Shown: positions 1 through 8,117 of the stretch, in pieces
How positions within the stretch are numbered: the stretch's first letter is position 1
Layout: every line of letters starts with the position of its first letter
NCBI GenBank assembly: GCA_963575745.1
Contig: CAUYUJ010016148.1
Span: 81,518 to 145,517, forward strand
Direction of reading: 5' to 3'
Length of the DNA stretch: 64,000 bases
Source: Prorocentrum cordatum
Taxonomy: Eukaryota; Sar; Dinophyceae; Prorocentrales; Prorocentraceae
Position numbers and translations under genes: made by a program
The notes under the pieces: generated by a model
What the model was told of the DNA's origin: nothing
Databases searched by the model: none
Seen by the model: the letters and a program-made list of their open reading frames with translations, nothing else

Positions 1-178
1 GCGAAAGGGGGGCATTGGGAAAGGGGGGGTTACGAAATCTGCTGCACGCAGCTGGTTTCGGCCCCACCGAGGGGCCCATTCCTCGATACATGGGCGCCTC
101 CTGGCGCCGGGAAGATCAGCTACCTGAGCTGATTCTCAAACCCCCCCCTTTGCTATCCCCCCCTTCCGCCCGACCCGA
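1..178 (+). mobile_element. MITE-A copy, left end cut by window start
   Basis: A short non-autonomous inverted-repeat element. Its right end reads TTTGCTATCCCCCCCTTCCG then CCCGACCCGA, the complement of the GCGAAAGGGGGG left end seen here and in full at 19726-19920. The middle (TACGAAATCTGCTGCACGCAG and the GGCGCC palindrome near 98-114) matches that copy closely. The outermost TCGGG of the left end lies outside the window. No coding capacity. Confidence 0.75.
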
Positions 179-190
179 TCGTCTTCCCAG

Positions 191-394
191 GCGGGCCTCG
201 ACTACCTCAGCTCCACGCGCGCGGCGCCCGCGGCGGCGGCGGTGCCCGCGGGGCCCCGCGCGGGCGCCGCCGCCGCGGGGGCGCCGCGGCCCCGGGCGCT
301 GGCGCAGCTGCTCGCCGCCCTGCGCGCCAGCGAGTGCTTGGAGCTCGCGGCGTCGCTGCTGCTGCGGCACCCGGGCTCGTTCGACGGCTCTTGA
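191..394 (+). CDS. Candidate last coding exon, unrecognised protein
   Basis: A GC-rich frame opens directly after a pyrimidine-rich CTTCCCAG (AG at 189-190) in the AG|G context usual for dinoflagellate acceptors. It runs 67 codons to a TGA at 392-394. It begins AGLDYLSSTRAAPA, has an Ala/Pro/Gly linker, and ends in a helical part (ALAQLLAALRASECLELAA, then SLLLRHPGSFDGS). There is no ATG, so upstream exons would lie outside the window. The family is not recognised. The frame could also be an internal exon with a donor just before the stop. What supports coding is strong third-position GC and a sensible amphipathic helix. Confidence 0.45.
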   Translation, partial: AGLDYLSSTRAAPAAAAVPAGPRAGAAAAGAPRPRALAQLLAALRASECLELAASLLLRHPGSFDGS

Positions 395-806
395 GTCAGG
401 GGCAACGATGATGGAGGATGACGATTAATAAATGACCAGGGGTCATATTCACGCGGCGGCGCCCGGGATGACGATTAGAAAAAACCGGCCGCGGGCTGGA
501 AAACTATTCCTTTATAATCGTTCTCCTCCAGTCAGAAAATTGGGCAGAAATAGCAGCGAACTTGTTTTTTATTGTTCTCTCCCATTTTTTAATTCATCGT
601 CATCCCGCATTAGGAGATGATAGGCTCGTTTCGGACGAGTTTCAAGATTCTGGGCGTTTTCGTTTGGTCCCCACGGTTTTCAAGCCTCGGGATGCCTCGC
701 AGCAGTTGCGCCTCGACGAGGGCGTTCGGGGCTGCCCGGATCGTCCCAAACGGCCGCAAGAGACTTGCGTTGTGACCCAGGAACCAACGATTGGGGAATA
801 GGCTCA
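395..806. other. Non-coding stretch, nothing recognised
   Basis: Moderate-GC spacer with no convincing exon or repeat family. Its short open frames show no coding bias. It probably represents 3' flank or intron. Confidence 0.4.
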
Positions 807-953
807 GGGGGGAACGCATCGACCCCCGATCTCCCACTCATCGCCGATATGGGGCCAGATAACCCACCCAGCCAAAGGTGCAGATTCGCCAACGGGGGCT
901 TATCGCCGATCTCTCGGCGACGCATCGCCGATTCCAGCTCGATGCTTCCCCCC
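807..953 (+). mobile_element. MITE-H copy (ATCGGCGAT inverted-repeat element)
   Basis: Ends are inverted: GGGGGGAACGCATCGA at the left and TCGATGCTTCCCCCC at the right. The interior carries several ATCGCCGAT and ATCGGCGA palindromes. Related copies lie at about 7855-8055 and 31785-31960, and a right-end fragment lies at 9545-9575. Confidence 0.6.
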
Positions 954-1002
954 TTGGTCCCCCCCTGACGTTGCCTCCCATCGAAGAAGAAACACCAGAT
1001 GA

Positions 1003-1153
1003 ACACAAACTTTTGGAGCTTCGTGCAGGTTTCTCGGACCTGTGCCCAGGACCCCCTCGCGGCGCCTCTGGCGCCGCCCCTGGCGCGCTCCGCGTGGCAG
1101 GGAGAGGGGTCTTGCGCCGATCCAGGAGATTCGCGTGAACCTCCGAAGGTTTA
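1003..1153 (+). mobile_element. FB foldback element
   Basis: A GC-rich hairpin element of about 150 bp. The left arm begins ACACAAACTTTTGGAGC and the right arm ends CCTCCGAAGGTTTA. The centre is the palindrome GGCGCCTCTGGCGCC followed by GGCGCGCTCCGCG. Other copies lie at 4425-4562, 6880-7030, 20772-20935, 34905-35066 and 36088-36255. Its right edge abuts the TA of the next element. Confidence 0.7.
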
Positions 1154-1330
1154 CAGTCGGGGCCCTGAACAAGGAATCCTTTTCGTTGGGGAGGGGCTCC
1201 GCGTTCCTTGAGTGTTTCACAGCTTGCCTCAGGCTTTCCTTATGTTTTCGACAGGAAATCGAAGGTTAACTTATGGAAAAAAAGGGGCCTCGTTCCTTAT
1301 TTAGGGTTCCTTAGGTCAACGCCCCGACTG
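1154..1330 (+). mobile_element. MITE-C copy, Tc1/mariner-like
   Basis: Termini CAGTCGGGGC and GCCCCGACTG form a perfect 10-bp inverted repeat flanked by TA on both sides (1152-1153 and 1331-1332). That is the signature of Tc1/mariner-type insertion. At 177 bp it encodes nothing. A near-identical copy lies at 3248-3423 in the same orientation. Confidence 0.8.
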
Positions 1331-1362
1331 TATTTTTGTCAGGACATGTGCTGCCCCTCTAG

Positions 1363-1473
1363 GCTCGGACCTGCGCCAGCTGTGCCGCGACAGGGGCACC
1401 AGGGTGCTCCGCGCTGGCAACGGGGTGGACCACCAGCTGGCGCTGGCCTACATGGGCTGCCTGGACGCGAAGA
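1363..1473 (+). CDS. Candidate internal coding exon, helical protein
   Basis: After CCCCTCTAG the frame reads SDLRQLCRDRGTRVLRAG then NGVDHQLALAYMGCLDAK. It has clear coding composition, and there is no in-frame stop between the splice sites. A GC donor at 1474-1475 (AAGA|GC) is possible; dinoflagellates use GT, GC and GA donors. Sequence character is amphipathic helix. The protein is not identified. This exon, 1808-1989, 6533-6605 and 7640-7813 may belong to one + strand gene, but the phases could not all be reconciled by eye. Confidence 0.55.
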
Positions 1474-1807
1474 GCCGACTTCGCGACAAAAAATGCATTT
1501 CGAGGAATCACGATCGGCAACCTAGAGACCCCATATTTGTCCGTTTTTGTCGAACCAGATCGATCTGCGATGGTCTTGGGGCCCGAAGCAGGGCGAAAAC
1601 GCCCCAGTGTGAAAATGTGCAACGCCCTGACTTTGGACCGAGCATTTTCTTTGGGTGGAGGGCCAAGGGGTGAAATCTGAAATGCCGTTTCGGTGGGTCT
1701 TCGAGGCCTGAATCTGCAAGAGGTGAGCCACAAGACGGATTGATCTTCGAGGTGCAGAAGCCCATACGGATTTCATCCTGAGCCCTCCACCCTCAGAAAG
1801 TGCTCAG
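1474..1807. other. Probable intron between two candidate exons
   Basis: AT-richer stretch between the exon ending 1473 and the exon starting 1808, with no stop-free coding frame. It ends in CCCTCAGAAAGTGCTCAG, a plausible acceptor region. No repeat family was recognised in it. Confidence 0.4.
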
Positions 1808-1989
1808 TTGGAGGACTCGCGCGACGCGCGGGACATGCTCGTGTCCGCGCTGTCGTACCTGCGGACGGAGCAGCTGCAGACGGAGCACCACCGCCTCCAG
1901 CGGCTCGCCCGGCTCGGAGGGGACTTGGCCGTTCTGTGGGGCACCGCGAAGATGCGCGACCAGATGGCGCGCGTGGAGATCGACGCGAG
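1808..1989 (+). CDS. Candidate internal coding exon, helical/coiled
   Basis: Bounded by CTCAG at 1803-1807 and a GT donor at 1990-1991 (GCGAG|GTGG). It holds 60 codons plus 2 bases, starting in phase 0. The peptide begins LEDSRDARDMLVSALSYLRT and continues EQLQTEHHRLQRLARLGGDL; it is charged and strongly helical, with a heptad-like pattern. No family is recognised. It resembles one layer of a helical-repeat scaffold protein, which is a guess from composition only. Confidence 0.55.
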
Positions 1990-2070
1990 GTGGCCCGTTC
2001 CAGAAGCCCTGAGTTCGAACATGTTGACATCCCCCCACGTCCTCTCGCCAAGAGGTTACGATGGATGGCT

Positions 2071-2205
2071 TCTCTTAATTTTCGGCCTCCGGGGGCCTTC
2101 ACCCGGCCCTGCGACTGTCAAACACGGATTCGGGATGAGAAGCCGGTCCCGGAGAATGGGTCCAGACCTCTGGGGGTCCACGTTCGGCGTCGGAGTTCTG
2201 GGTCT
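2071..2205 (+). mobile_element. MITE-G type repeat
   Basis: Carries the family core TTTTCGGCCTCCGGGGGCCT, then ACTGTCAAACACGGATTC and GGGATGAGAAGCCGGTCC. The same core is at 16320-16450 (best copy), 32433-32600 (reversed), 21400-21490 and 49690-49800. Boundaries are approximate. Confidence 0.5.
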
Positions 2206-2261
2206 CCCGTGGGCGCATCTTCTGCGTCCGCCGCCGGCCCGCCCTCTTTGCGGGCAGTACT

Positions 2262-2396
2262 TATATCCATATCCAGAGCGTCGTGGACTTTTTGGGAAGA
2301 GGTGCCGCAGCGCCGAGGCGCACCAGATATGGATAAAATCAAGCCTCTTGGGGCCAGATTTGTATCCATATCCAGTGCGTCTACGGTTTCTAGGGA
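2262..2396 (+). repeat. TATCCATATCCAG inverted-repeat element
   Basis: Contains ATATCCATATCCAGAGCGTC, then GAGGCGCACCAGATATGGAT, then TATCCATATCCAGTGCGTCT. These are inverted and direct copies of a block that forms a complete two-level inverted repeat at 9581-9777. Confidence 0.5.
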
Positions 2397-2584
2397 AGAT
2401 CGAGGGAGCGTAAGACCCGGGTTTGCCAGGACTCGGGTTCGCCATCGTTTTTTGACGACCGCGCCTCGGATTCTGACGAGGAGGAGTTTCGTGGGATGTC
2501 TGCAGCGGGAGGCCTCGTCAAAATGCAGGCTCGGCCTCGTTTTTTTTTTGTTGACGACCTCGTCGGGGATTTCCAAGTCCCCTG

Positions 2585-2775
2585 TACGGTAGGTCCGCGT
2601 CGTGTCGACCAGCGGCGACCCCAGCGCGGGCGTTCAAGGTTGAACGCCGCCGGCGACCCAGAATCGATCGATGTTGAACGATCGGACGTTGCGGCAGCGG
2701 CCGATCGTTCAAGGTTGAACGATCCCTGCGGTGTCAAAAACCAGCGCTGGGGTCGGCACGACGCGAACCTGCCGG
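2585..2775 (+). mobile_element. MITE-E copy
   Basis: About 190-bp element with inverted ends: ACGGTAGGTCCGCGTCGTGT at the left, and the complement of CCGGCAGGTTCGCGTCGTGC at the right. It holds two internal palindromes, GCGTTCAAGGTTGAACGC and GATCGTTCAAGGTTGAACGA. Other copies at 11946-12136 and 29328-29522 are in the same orientation. No target duplication was recognised. Confidence 0.7.
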
Positions 2776-2933
2776 ACCCGGGTCTTACGCCCCCCGGAAA
2801 CTGTTGCCCGCACTCTTTTTTGCCTCCGGCCTGCGCTGCCGCCACCCGCCCGCCGAGGCAGGGGCGACGCCGCCTCGCGCCCTCCGGGGCGAGGCCCGTC
2901 CCCGGGCGCCTCGGTCGCAAGCAGCAGCAGCAC

Positions 2934-3235
2934 GAGCACAAACTTTTGTCAGGAAGGAGGAAAAAAAACACAGACACAATTCATCGTCGATTCCCAGGAC
3001 AATATGCGAAAATATGGGAAGTGTGTGTGGGGGGGGGGGAGACAGAAACCCAGAACATGTACGAAACTATGGGGAATCTTTTTATTTGTGTGTATTTATT
3101 TGTGTGTCCTTGGGCCCCTTCATTTTGGAGGCCCGCGCGGGGTTCCCGGATCGGCGCTGGACCCCCCTCCCTCCGGAGAGACGAGAAGAAGCGGAGCATG
3201 AGGGGAACGATTGGAACAAACGATGACGAACATGT
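2934..3235 (+). mobile_element. FB foldback copy split by an IL-1 insertion
   Basis: The left tip GAGCACAAACTTTTG (2934-2948) and the continuation GAGGCCCGCGCGGGG...CGGATCGGCGCTGGACCC (3128 on) match the start of other FB copies, for example 1003 on. They are separated only by the IL-1 copy at 2949-3122 and its duplicated TTTTG. The right arm is poorly kept. Confidence 0.6.
2949..3122 (+). mobile_element. IL-1 introner-like element, copy 1
   Basis: Starts TCAGGAAGGAGG and ends GGGCCCCTTCA; 174 bp. The left half is purine-rich (AAAATATGGGAAG, GGGGGGGG, AGAAACCCAGAA). The right half is T-rich (TTTATTTGTGTGTATTTATT). It is flanked by exact 5-bp duplications TTTTG (2944-2948 and 3123-3127). The empty site is visible in the FB copy at 1003. 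No coding capacity. Confidence 0.9.
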
Positions 3236-3247
3236 GGGCAAATAGTA

Positions 3248-3423
3248 CAGTCGGGGCCCTGAAGAAGGAACCCTTTTCGTTGGGGAGGGGCTCGGTGTTC
3301 CTTGATTGTTCTACAGTTTACCTTCTGTCTTCCTGAGGTTTTCCATGGGAGGTCGAAGTTCAACTCATGGGAGGAAGGGGCCCCGTTCCTCATTTAGGGT
3401 TCCTTAGGTCAACGCCCCGGCTG
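3248..3423 (+). mobile_element. MITE-C copy, Tc1/mariner-like
   Basis: Same family and orientation as 1154-1330, 176 bp. The left tip is CAGTCGGGGC and the right tip GCCCCGGCTG (one mismatch), flanked by TA (3246-3247 and 3424-3425). Confidence 0.8.
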
Positions 3424-3454
3424 TAGAATGGGACGTGGGAAGGCGAAGACCTGT

Positions 3455-3617
3455 GATCCTCCTCCTCCTCCTCCTCCTCCCTCCTCCTCCTCCTCCCTCC
3501 TCCTCCTCCTCCTCCTCCTCCCTCCTCCTCCTCCTCCTCCTCCTCCCTCCTCCTCCTCCTCCTCCTCCTCTCCTCCTCCTCCTCCCTCCTCCTCCTCCTC
3601 CTCCTCCTCCTCCTCCC
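3455..3617 (+). repeat. (CTC)n microsatellite tract
   Basis: About 160 bp of CTC triplets with single-base slips. It creates long but meaningless open frames on both strands. A further GAG tract occupies 3775-3852. Confidence 0.95.
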
Positions 3618-3853
3618 CTGCAGTTGGACAACTGCAGGGCATCCCGGGAGCTGCGTCGACTCTCCCCGCGCTCTGGCGCGCGGGCCCCCGGCGCGCCGAG
3701 CGCGCGCCGGGGGCGGCGCCAGAGGCGCCGCGCCGGGGGGGGGCCCTGGGCGTGACTCCGAGACACCTGCACGAGGAGGAGAAGAGAGAGGAGGAGGAGG
3801 AAGAGGAGGAGGAGGAGGAGGAGGAGGAGGAAGAGGAGGAGGAGGAGGAAGAG

Positions 3854-3955
3854 TCGGGCCGGACGAAAGGGGGGGATTGGGAAAGGGGGGGCTACGAAAT
3901 CTGCTGCGTGCAGCTGGTTTCGGCCCCGCCGCCGGGCCCATCCCTCGATACATGG
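3854..3955 (+). mobile_element. MITE-A copy, left half only
   Basis: Begins TCGGGCCGGACGAAAGGGGG and follows the family to CCTCGATACATGG, then breaks off exactly where the GGATCC-rich module at 3957 starts. The right half is absent. Confidence 0.65.
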
Positions 3956-3956
3956 G

Positions 3957-4172
3957 TCAGTGCAGACGGGGGTCAGTGCAGACGGGGGTCAGCCAGAGCG
4001 CCGGATCTTGCAGGATCCTGCAGCGCCAGGGTCGCATTGACCCGAGGTTGGGGTGCAGGATCCTGCAGGATCCTGCAGGATCCTTCGCATTGACCCGGGT
4101 TTGGGTGCAGGATCTTGCAGGATTTTGCAGGCCGGATTGACCCGGGTCTGCATTGACCCGGGTCAGAAGATC
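3957..4172 (+). repeat. GGATCCTGCA module, copy 1
   Basis: Contains CAGTGCAGACGGGGGTCAG, then runs of TGCAGGATCC separated by GCATTGACCCGGG-type blocks, and ends CCCGGGTCAGAAGATCCCCG. A nearly identical block lies at 9337-9541. It is rich in nested palindromes (GGATCC, CTGCAG, CCCGGG). Boundaries are set by homology between the two copies. Confidence 0.75.
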
Positions 4173-4424
4173 CCCGTCTGACTCCGAGACACACCTGCAC
4201 GAGGCTCCGAAAGTTTTCGTTTTGGTCAGTGCCCCCGTCCCTTTTTTCCTTCGGCCGCGTCCTCTCCCCCCCCCTCTCCTGCACGGCGGCACAAGTCGCC
4301 CTCACGGCATCCCCGTCAAAGCCTCCCGTCGCCAGCGCAGTCACCTTCTGCCTTGCCGCCGGCGCAAACATGTCTTTGTCAGTGCCCCGAGTGCCCCTGT
4401 CCTGGCACAGCTGTCGCAGGTTTG

Positions 4425-4562
4425 GGTCGCGCGGAGTTCCTGGATCGGCGCACGACCCCCCTCCCTGCCACGCGGAGCGCGCCAGGGGCGGCGCTGGAGG
4501 CGCCGCCAGGGGGTCCGTGGCGCAGATCCGAGAAAGGTGCGCGAAGCTCCGAGAGTTTACTT
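4425..4562 (+). mobile_element. FB foldback copy
   Basis: Palindromic arms: GCGCGGAGTTCCTGGATCGG, then CACGCGGAGCGCGCCAGGGG, GGCGCTGGAGGCGCC and GCAGATCCGAGAAAGG. The end CTCCGAGAGTTTAC matches the family. Confidence 0.6.
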
Positions 4563-5137
4563 CGAGTTGGAATCGACGATTCGTCGCCGACCACTTGCGA
4601 GAGGCCCGATTGGCCCCCGATGGCGATAGGCCCGTCTCAGAAGTCCGCGGGCGGATCTCCGACAGCTCACAGCCGTCACATTGAAACGGCCTGCCTGCAG
4701 GTGCCCCGCGGAAATGTCCTATCCCCTGGCGGCCCCAGGGATCCACAGAAGCCCTGTGGCACCCCAGGGCCTCAAACTCCTGACGAGGAGCGCGCCCCGA
4801 GATTTTCCCTACGGCAGCAGCTCATCCCAGAGCTCCGACGTCGTGACCTCTTCACAGCGAGGGCCCCCCCCCTGAGGTCTGGACCCCTTCCCGCGGGACC
4901 CCCCGAGTCGTTTTGCGACGGGCCCCGGGGCCCGGCGAGGGCCCTCAGGGGCGAAACGCTGCGCTTAAGACGCTCCGCCCGCGGGACTGCCCCTTCCCCC
5001 CCGAGTCGTTCTGCGACGGGCCCCGGGGCCCGGCGAGGGCCCTCGGCGGAGGCGAAGCGCTGCGCTCAAGACGCTCCGCCCACGCTGCTCCGTGGCGACG
5101 GCTTGCGGGTTCGAGGCCCCGCGGCCCCACAGCCTTG
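4563..5137. other. Repeat-derived spacer
   Basis: Opens with a weak MITE-H-like patch (CGATTCGTCGCCGACC, GCCCCCGATGGCGATAGG). At 4905-5085 it holds an imperfect direct duplication of CCCGAGTCGTTTTGCGACGG followed by GGGCCCGGCGAGGGCCCTC (unit about 93 bp). No convincing exon; the open frames show no protein character. Confidence 0.4.
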
Positions 5138-5276
5138 GTGTCGCTCGGGCGTGTGCACCTTTTCTTGGCGGGGACTATTAAGGAGCATCCTGGATCAGCT
5201 TGCGAAAAAAAAAAAAAAAAAAAAAAAAAACGAAACCGAACAAAAAAGCACAGGGAAGGGACGTCCGAGCGATGGC
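5138..5276 (+). mobile_element. MITE-D copy with long A tract
   Basis: Inverted ends GGTGTCGCTCGGGCGTGTGC and ACGTCCGAGCGATGGC. The interior has GGAGCATCCTGGATCAGCTT followed by about 26 A residues and CGAAACCGAACAAAAAAGCA. Family members lie at 10300-10427, 19649-19990, near 20100-20200 and 26668-26980, all in this orientation. Confidence 0.65.
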
Positions 5277-5381
5277 CGGCAGAGGTCCCGGCCGTGGACC
5301 GCCCTGGATCCACCGCCGAGGGTCCCTGGGCCCGCGCACGGTCCCGCGGGGGCCGCCATCGGGGAACAGCTGCACAAAACA

Positions 5382-5424
<43 letters not shown>

Positions 5425-5512
5425 TCCTCCTCCTCCTCCTCCTCCTCCTCTCCTCCTCCTCCTCCTCTCCTCCTCCTCCTCCTCCTCCTCCTCCTCCTCC
5501 TCCTCCTCCTGC
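5382..5512 (+). repeat. (CGT)n then (CTC)n microsatellites
   Basis: About 14 CGT triplets pass directly into CTC triplets with TCC slips. These generate Val/Ser/Pro homopolymer frames that are not genes. Confidence 0.95.
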
Positions 5513-6048
5513 CCCAGGTCGCGGCGCGCCGTCTCCGCACGCGTTTGCCGCCGAGGCTGGCTGGGCCCGCGTGGGGGCGTTTGTTAGGAGGCTTCAGAGC
5601 CTTGAGGGTCCCTCATCTGAGCAGGGCAGCAGTGATGTCCATGGCAAAGCCTTGGTTGGTGTTCTTCCGGCTATCAGACGCTGGATTCTTGACCCAATGG
5701 TTCCTCATCCACTGCCCTCTCTGTATGTGTTTGCTGTGTGTGCATCGTAACATTCCTCTGCCCAGCTGAGCGACAGCACAAAAAACGGGGCAGATTGCGA
5801 AAACGATCGCGCGCAAGCTGTCCGCGTAAGGTGGCGCGCAAGCGCCCTCGTTTCCCATGCAGCGTGCCGTGCTGGCGGCTCGCGTAAGCCACCGGCGTAA
5901 GGCCGTACGCCATCCTGCGCAAGACCCGTGCCTTTCCGTCGCCGTGGCCGTGACGCCGCCCCGCGGCCGCTGCCAGGGGTGCAGCATCCTCTGGCCGCCC
6001 CGGCCGCTCCGCGGCGAAGCGCCCCGCCACGTGAGTGCCCTCCCCGCC
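5513..6048. other. Spacer without recognised gene
   Basis: Mixed-composition sequence with no acceptor-donor bounded coding island that convinces. The long open frame through it (5857 on) has no family resemblance and is broken up by IL elements. Confidence 0.35.
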
Positions 6049-6053
6049 CTTCC

Positions 6054-6207
6054 TCAGGAGCGAAAGAAGGACGTACATGTACATGAATCCACGCTGGTTT
6101 CGAGAGCACGCATTGCACAAAGGTTCGTATCACGCGGCCGGTCTCGCGAATCGAGGGGCCGCGTTCATGTACATAGCTGGGCGCGTACGTCCTTTGTGGG
6201 CTCCCTA
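6054..6207 (+). mobile_element. IL-2 introner-like element, copy 1
   Basis: A 154-bp element starting TCAGGAGCGAAAGAAGGACG and ending CGTCCTTTGTGGGCTCCCTA. Exact 5-bp duplications CTTCC flank it (6049-6053 and 6208-6212). Inner ends are inverted: GTACATGTACATGAA against TTCATGTACATAGC. The second copy, 33799-33952, has the same length and orientation. It shares the TCAGGAG start and the 5-bp duplication with IL-1. Confidence 0.85.
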
Positions 6208-6340
6208 CTTCCCCCCTCCCTCGCGGCCGCGTTCGCCCGGCCTTTCCCCCTACTCCTGCCGCCGCTTGGCCTGCGCGTTCCGCTGCCCGCGCCGCCCGGG
6301 CGCGCGTGCGGGCTGCTTCTCCTGCGCCGCGGCGTAACAC

Positions 6341-6507
6341 TCAGGAAGGGAAACAACACACAGACACAATTGATCGCCGATTCCCCAGGAGATAGGGGAA
6401 AATATAGGAAATGGGTGGGAAGACAAAAACCCAGAAAATATGGGAAAATGTTGGGAAGCTTGTTATTAGTGGGTGTGTTTTTATGTGTGTGTTCCAGGGC
6501 CCCTTCA
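6341..6507 (+). mobile_element. IL-1 introner-like element, copy 2
   Basis: TCAGGAAGGG...GGGCCCCTTCA, 167 bp, with exact AACAC duplications at 6336-6340 and 6508-6512. It lies 25 bp upstream of the CGTCGCCCAG acceptor of the exon at 6533, so it sits at the 3' end of a probable intron with its T-rich end toward the acceptor. Confidence 0.9.
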
Positions 6508-6532
6508 AACACCTTGTTTTGCCGTCGCCCAG

Positions 6533-6605
6533 GTGGTCCCAGTGCCTGTCCGTGCTCCGGGTGCCCTTCGACGCCGCGCTGCTCGGCGACCGCGGCGCCC
6601 TGCAG
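6533..6605 (+). CDS. Candidate internal coding exon
   Basis: Follows GCCGTCGCCCAG. One base then 24 codons: WSQCLSVLRVPFDAALLGDR then GALQ. Either a GA donor (CTGCAG|GA) or a nearby GT could end it. Composition and hydrophobic spacing look coding. The family is unknown and it is short, so confidence is modest. Confidence 0.45.
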
Positions 6606-6614
6606 GAACAAGGG

Positions 6615-6632
6615 CGTGGGGGGGGGGGGGGG
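6615..6632 (+). repeat. Poly-G tract
   Basis: Eighteen-base G-dominated run directly after GGGCGTG. A C tract lies nearby at 6661-6670. Confidence 0.8.
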
Positions 6633-6879
6633 GGACTGGACTGCGGAAGGGGGGCGCCGACCCCCCCCCCCGCCACCGCGAATGGCCGAGGAAGCGAGAC
6701 TGTGGACCGGAGCAGGGGCTTCGGGAGCCAGCCTGGGCGGGTGGGGACGGGGCACGGGCCCCCTCGTCGCCTGGGCCTGCCTGGAGCTCGGGAGAAGCGC
6801 CCCCCGTGTGAGAGCAAACATGCAGCGCAGCGGTGTGGTCTGTGCCTGCCGCTCCTGGATGAAAAAAGGCAGTCGCGTG

Positions 6880-7030
6880 AACGTGAAAAATGGCCGGGCC
6901 CCGCGCGGCTTGTTTGGATGGGCGCTCGGCCCCCCCCTCCCTGGCGCGCGGAGCTCGCCAAGGGGGGCTCCAGCGCAGATCCGAGAAATCACCGCGGACC
7001 TCCGAAAGTTCGTGCGCACGTGCGCCAGGT
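6880..7030 (+). mobile_element. FB foldback copy
   Basis: The centre GGCGCTCGGCCCCCCCCTCC then CTGGCGCGCGGAGCTCGCCA, and the right arm GCGCAGATCCGAGAAATCAC with CGCGGACCTCCGAAAGTTC, match the family. The left arm is decayed. Confidence 0.55.
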
Positions 7031-7185
7031 TCGTGTGCTGCCGAGTTGGCGACGGCCCCAGCGCCGGCGTTTATGAGGTGGCACGCCCGCGGTGGCCCGG
7101 AGCCGGCCGCCAAGAAGCGATCCCTGCGCTGCGGTGGGAACCCATGCCAAGCAACACCCTGCTTGCCTCCAGGGTGCCCTGGCCT

Positions 7186-7376
7186 TACCCATCGGCCGCT
7201 GAAAGTAGGTAGGTATCTTGGGATTCCCAGAACCCAATTTACTTCAAGCGCCTTCCTACTTCAAGAATCGGTATGCTTTTGCTACGTGTTGTTACTCTCT
7301 GGGCGGGCCCTCACCCAATCTACTTGATTCGCCTTCCTACTTCATGTTTCTACCTACTTTTTCCGACCGATGGGTA
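7186..7376 (+). mobile_element. MITE-F copy
   Basis: Inverted ends TACCCATCGGCCGCTGAAA and TTCCGACCGATGGGTA. The interior is AT-richer with repeated CGCCTTCCTACTTCA blocks. The second copy is at 32783-32965, same orientation. Confidence 0.7.
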
Positions 7377-7639
7377 CTGGGCTTCGACGGTTTTGCTATG
7401 GAAAGCGTGGCGTTCCCACGCCAAAAGTCCATGGAAGTCCTGGGGGGCTCAGGGCTGGGCTTCTTGTGGGAGGTTTCTTGTGGTCGAGCTCCCATTGGGA
7501 TGGAGGTGATGAACGAACGGACGAGCCAGGAGCCTTCCAGGTCGAACGATCCACGCGGTGTCAGCCACCGCCGCCGAAGTCGTCACGGCACGAGCCTGCC
7601 GCACGCAGCCCTCTCCTCTCCGAGTCCCCCCCCCCCGCA

Positions 7640-7813
7640 GGTGCGAGCCTGCGGGCGCTGACCTCCGGCAGGCCGCAGCCCGCCCCGGAGGCCGAGGCCG
7701 AGGCCGAGGCCGCGGCCCATGCGCGCGCGCTGGTGCCGCGGCTGGCGTGCGCCACCGGCTTCGACCTCGGCGCCGTGCTGCGCTTCGGCCGCGACCACGG
7801 GCTGCCCGAGCAG
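7640..7813 (+). CDS. Candidate internal coding exon, helical protein
   Basis: Follows a strong C tract and CCGCAG (AG|G). Frame: SLRALTSGRPQPAPEAEAEA, then HARALVPRLACATGFDLGAV and LRFGRDHGLPEQ. A GA donor (GAGCAG|GAGC) fits the end. The second half looks like one or two amphipathic helices of a helical scaffold. No family is assigned. The open frame runs on into MITE-H sequence, which argues that the exon stops here. Confidence 0.5.
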
Positions 7814-7854
7814 GAGCTCGGCCTCGGCCCCCGACCTCTCGGGGTTCGGGGCGG

Positions 7855-8055
7855 GAGAGGCTCCGGGAGGCACGCATCGACCCCCCCATCGCCCACGGTC
7901 CGTGGGCGGCGGGGGGGGGGGGAATACATCGGGCCCCTCTCGGCGATCAGCGTGATCGCCGATAGGGGCCCGATGCAGCCCACCCCACCCAGGAGCGCGC
8001 GGGTTCGCAATCGGGGGCCTGTCGCCGATCCGCCGGCGACGTCTCGCTGGCTCGA
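7855..8055 (+). mobile_element. MITE-H copy
   Basis: GGAGGCACGCATCGACCCCC at the left, an internal palindrome GGGCCCCTCTCGGCGATCAG / TGATCGCCGATAGGGGCCC, and TCGCCGATCCGCCGGCGACG at the right. Boundaries are approximate. Confidence 0.5.
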
Positions 8056-8117
8056 GAGCCCTGGCTCGAGCCCGCGGCCCCAGGCCCTCGCCCAGCCCAG
8101 CCCGAGGCCCACCGGCG

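Noticed and set aside
4353-5750. A 465-codon + strand open frame
   Set aside because: It crosses MITE-D, a 26-base A tract and CGT/CTC microsatellites; no coding bias or family outside those.
5857-7212. A 451-codon + strand open frame
   Set aside because: It runs through IL-2, IL-1, a poly-G tract and an FB element in a frame different from the credible exon at 6533.
8060-8117. A spliced-leader relic upstream of the plastid gene
   Set aside because: No match to the conserved dinoflagellate leader (GCCATTTTGGCTCAAG core) was found here or elsewhere by eye.
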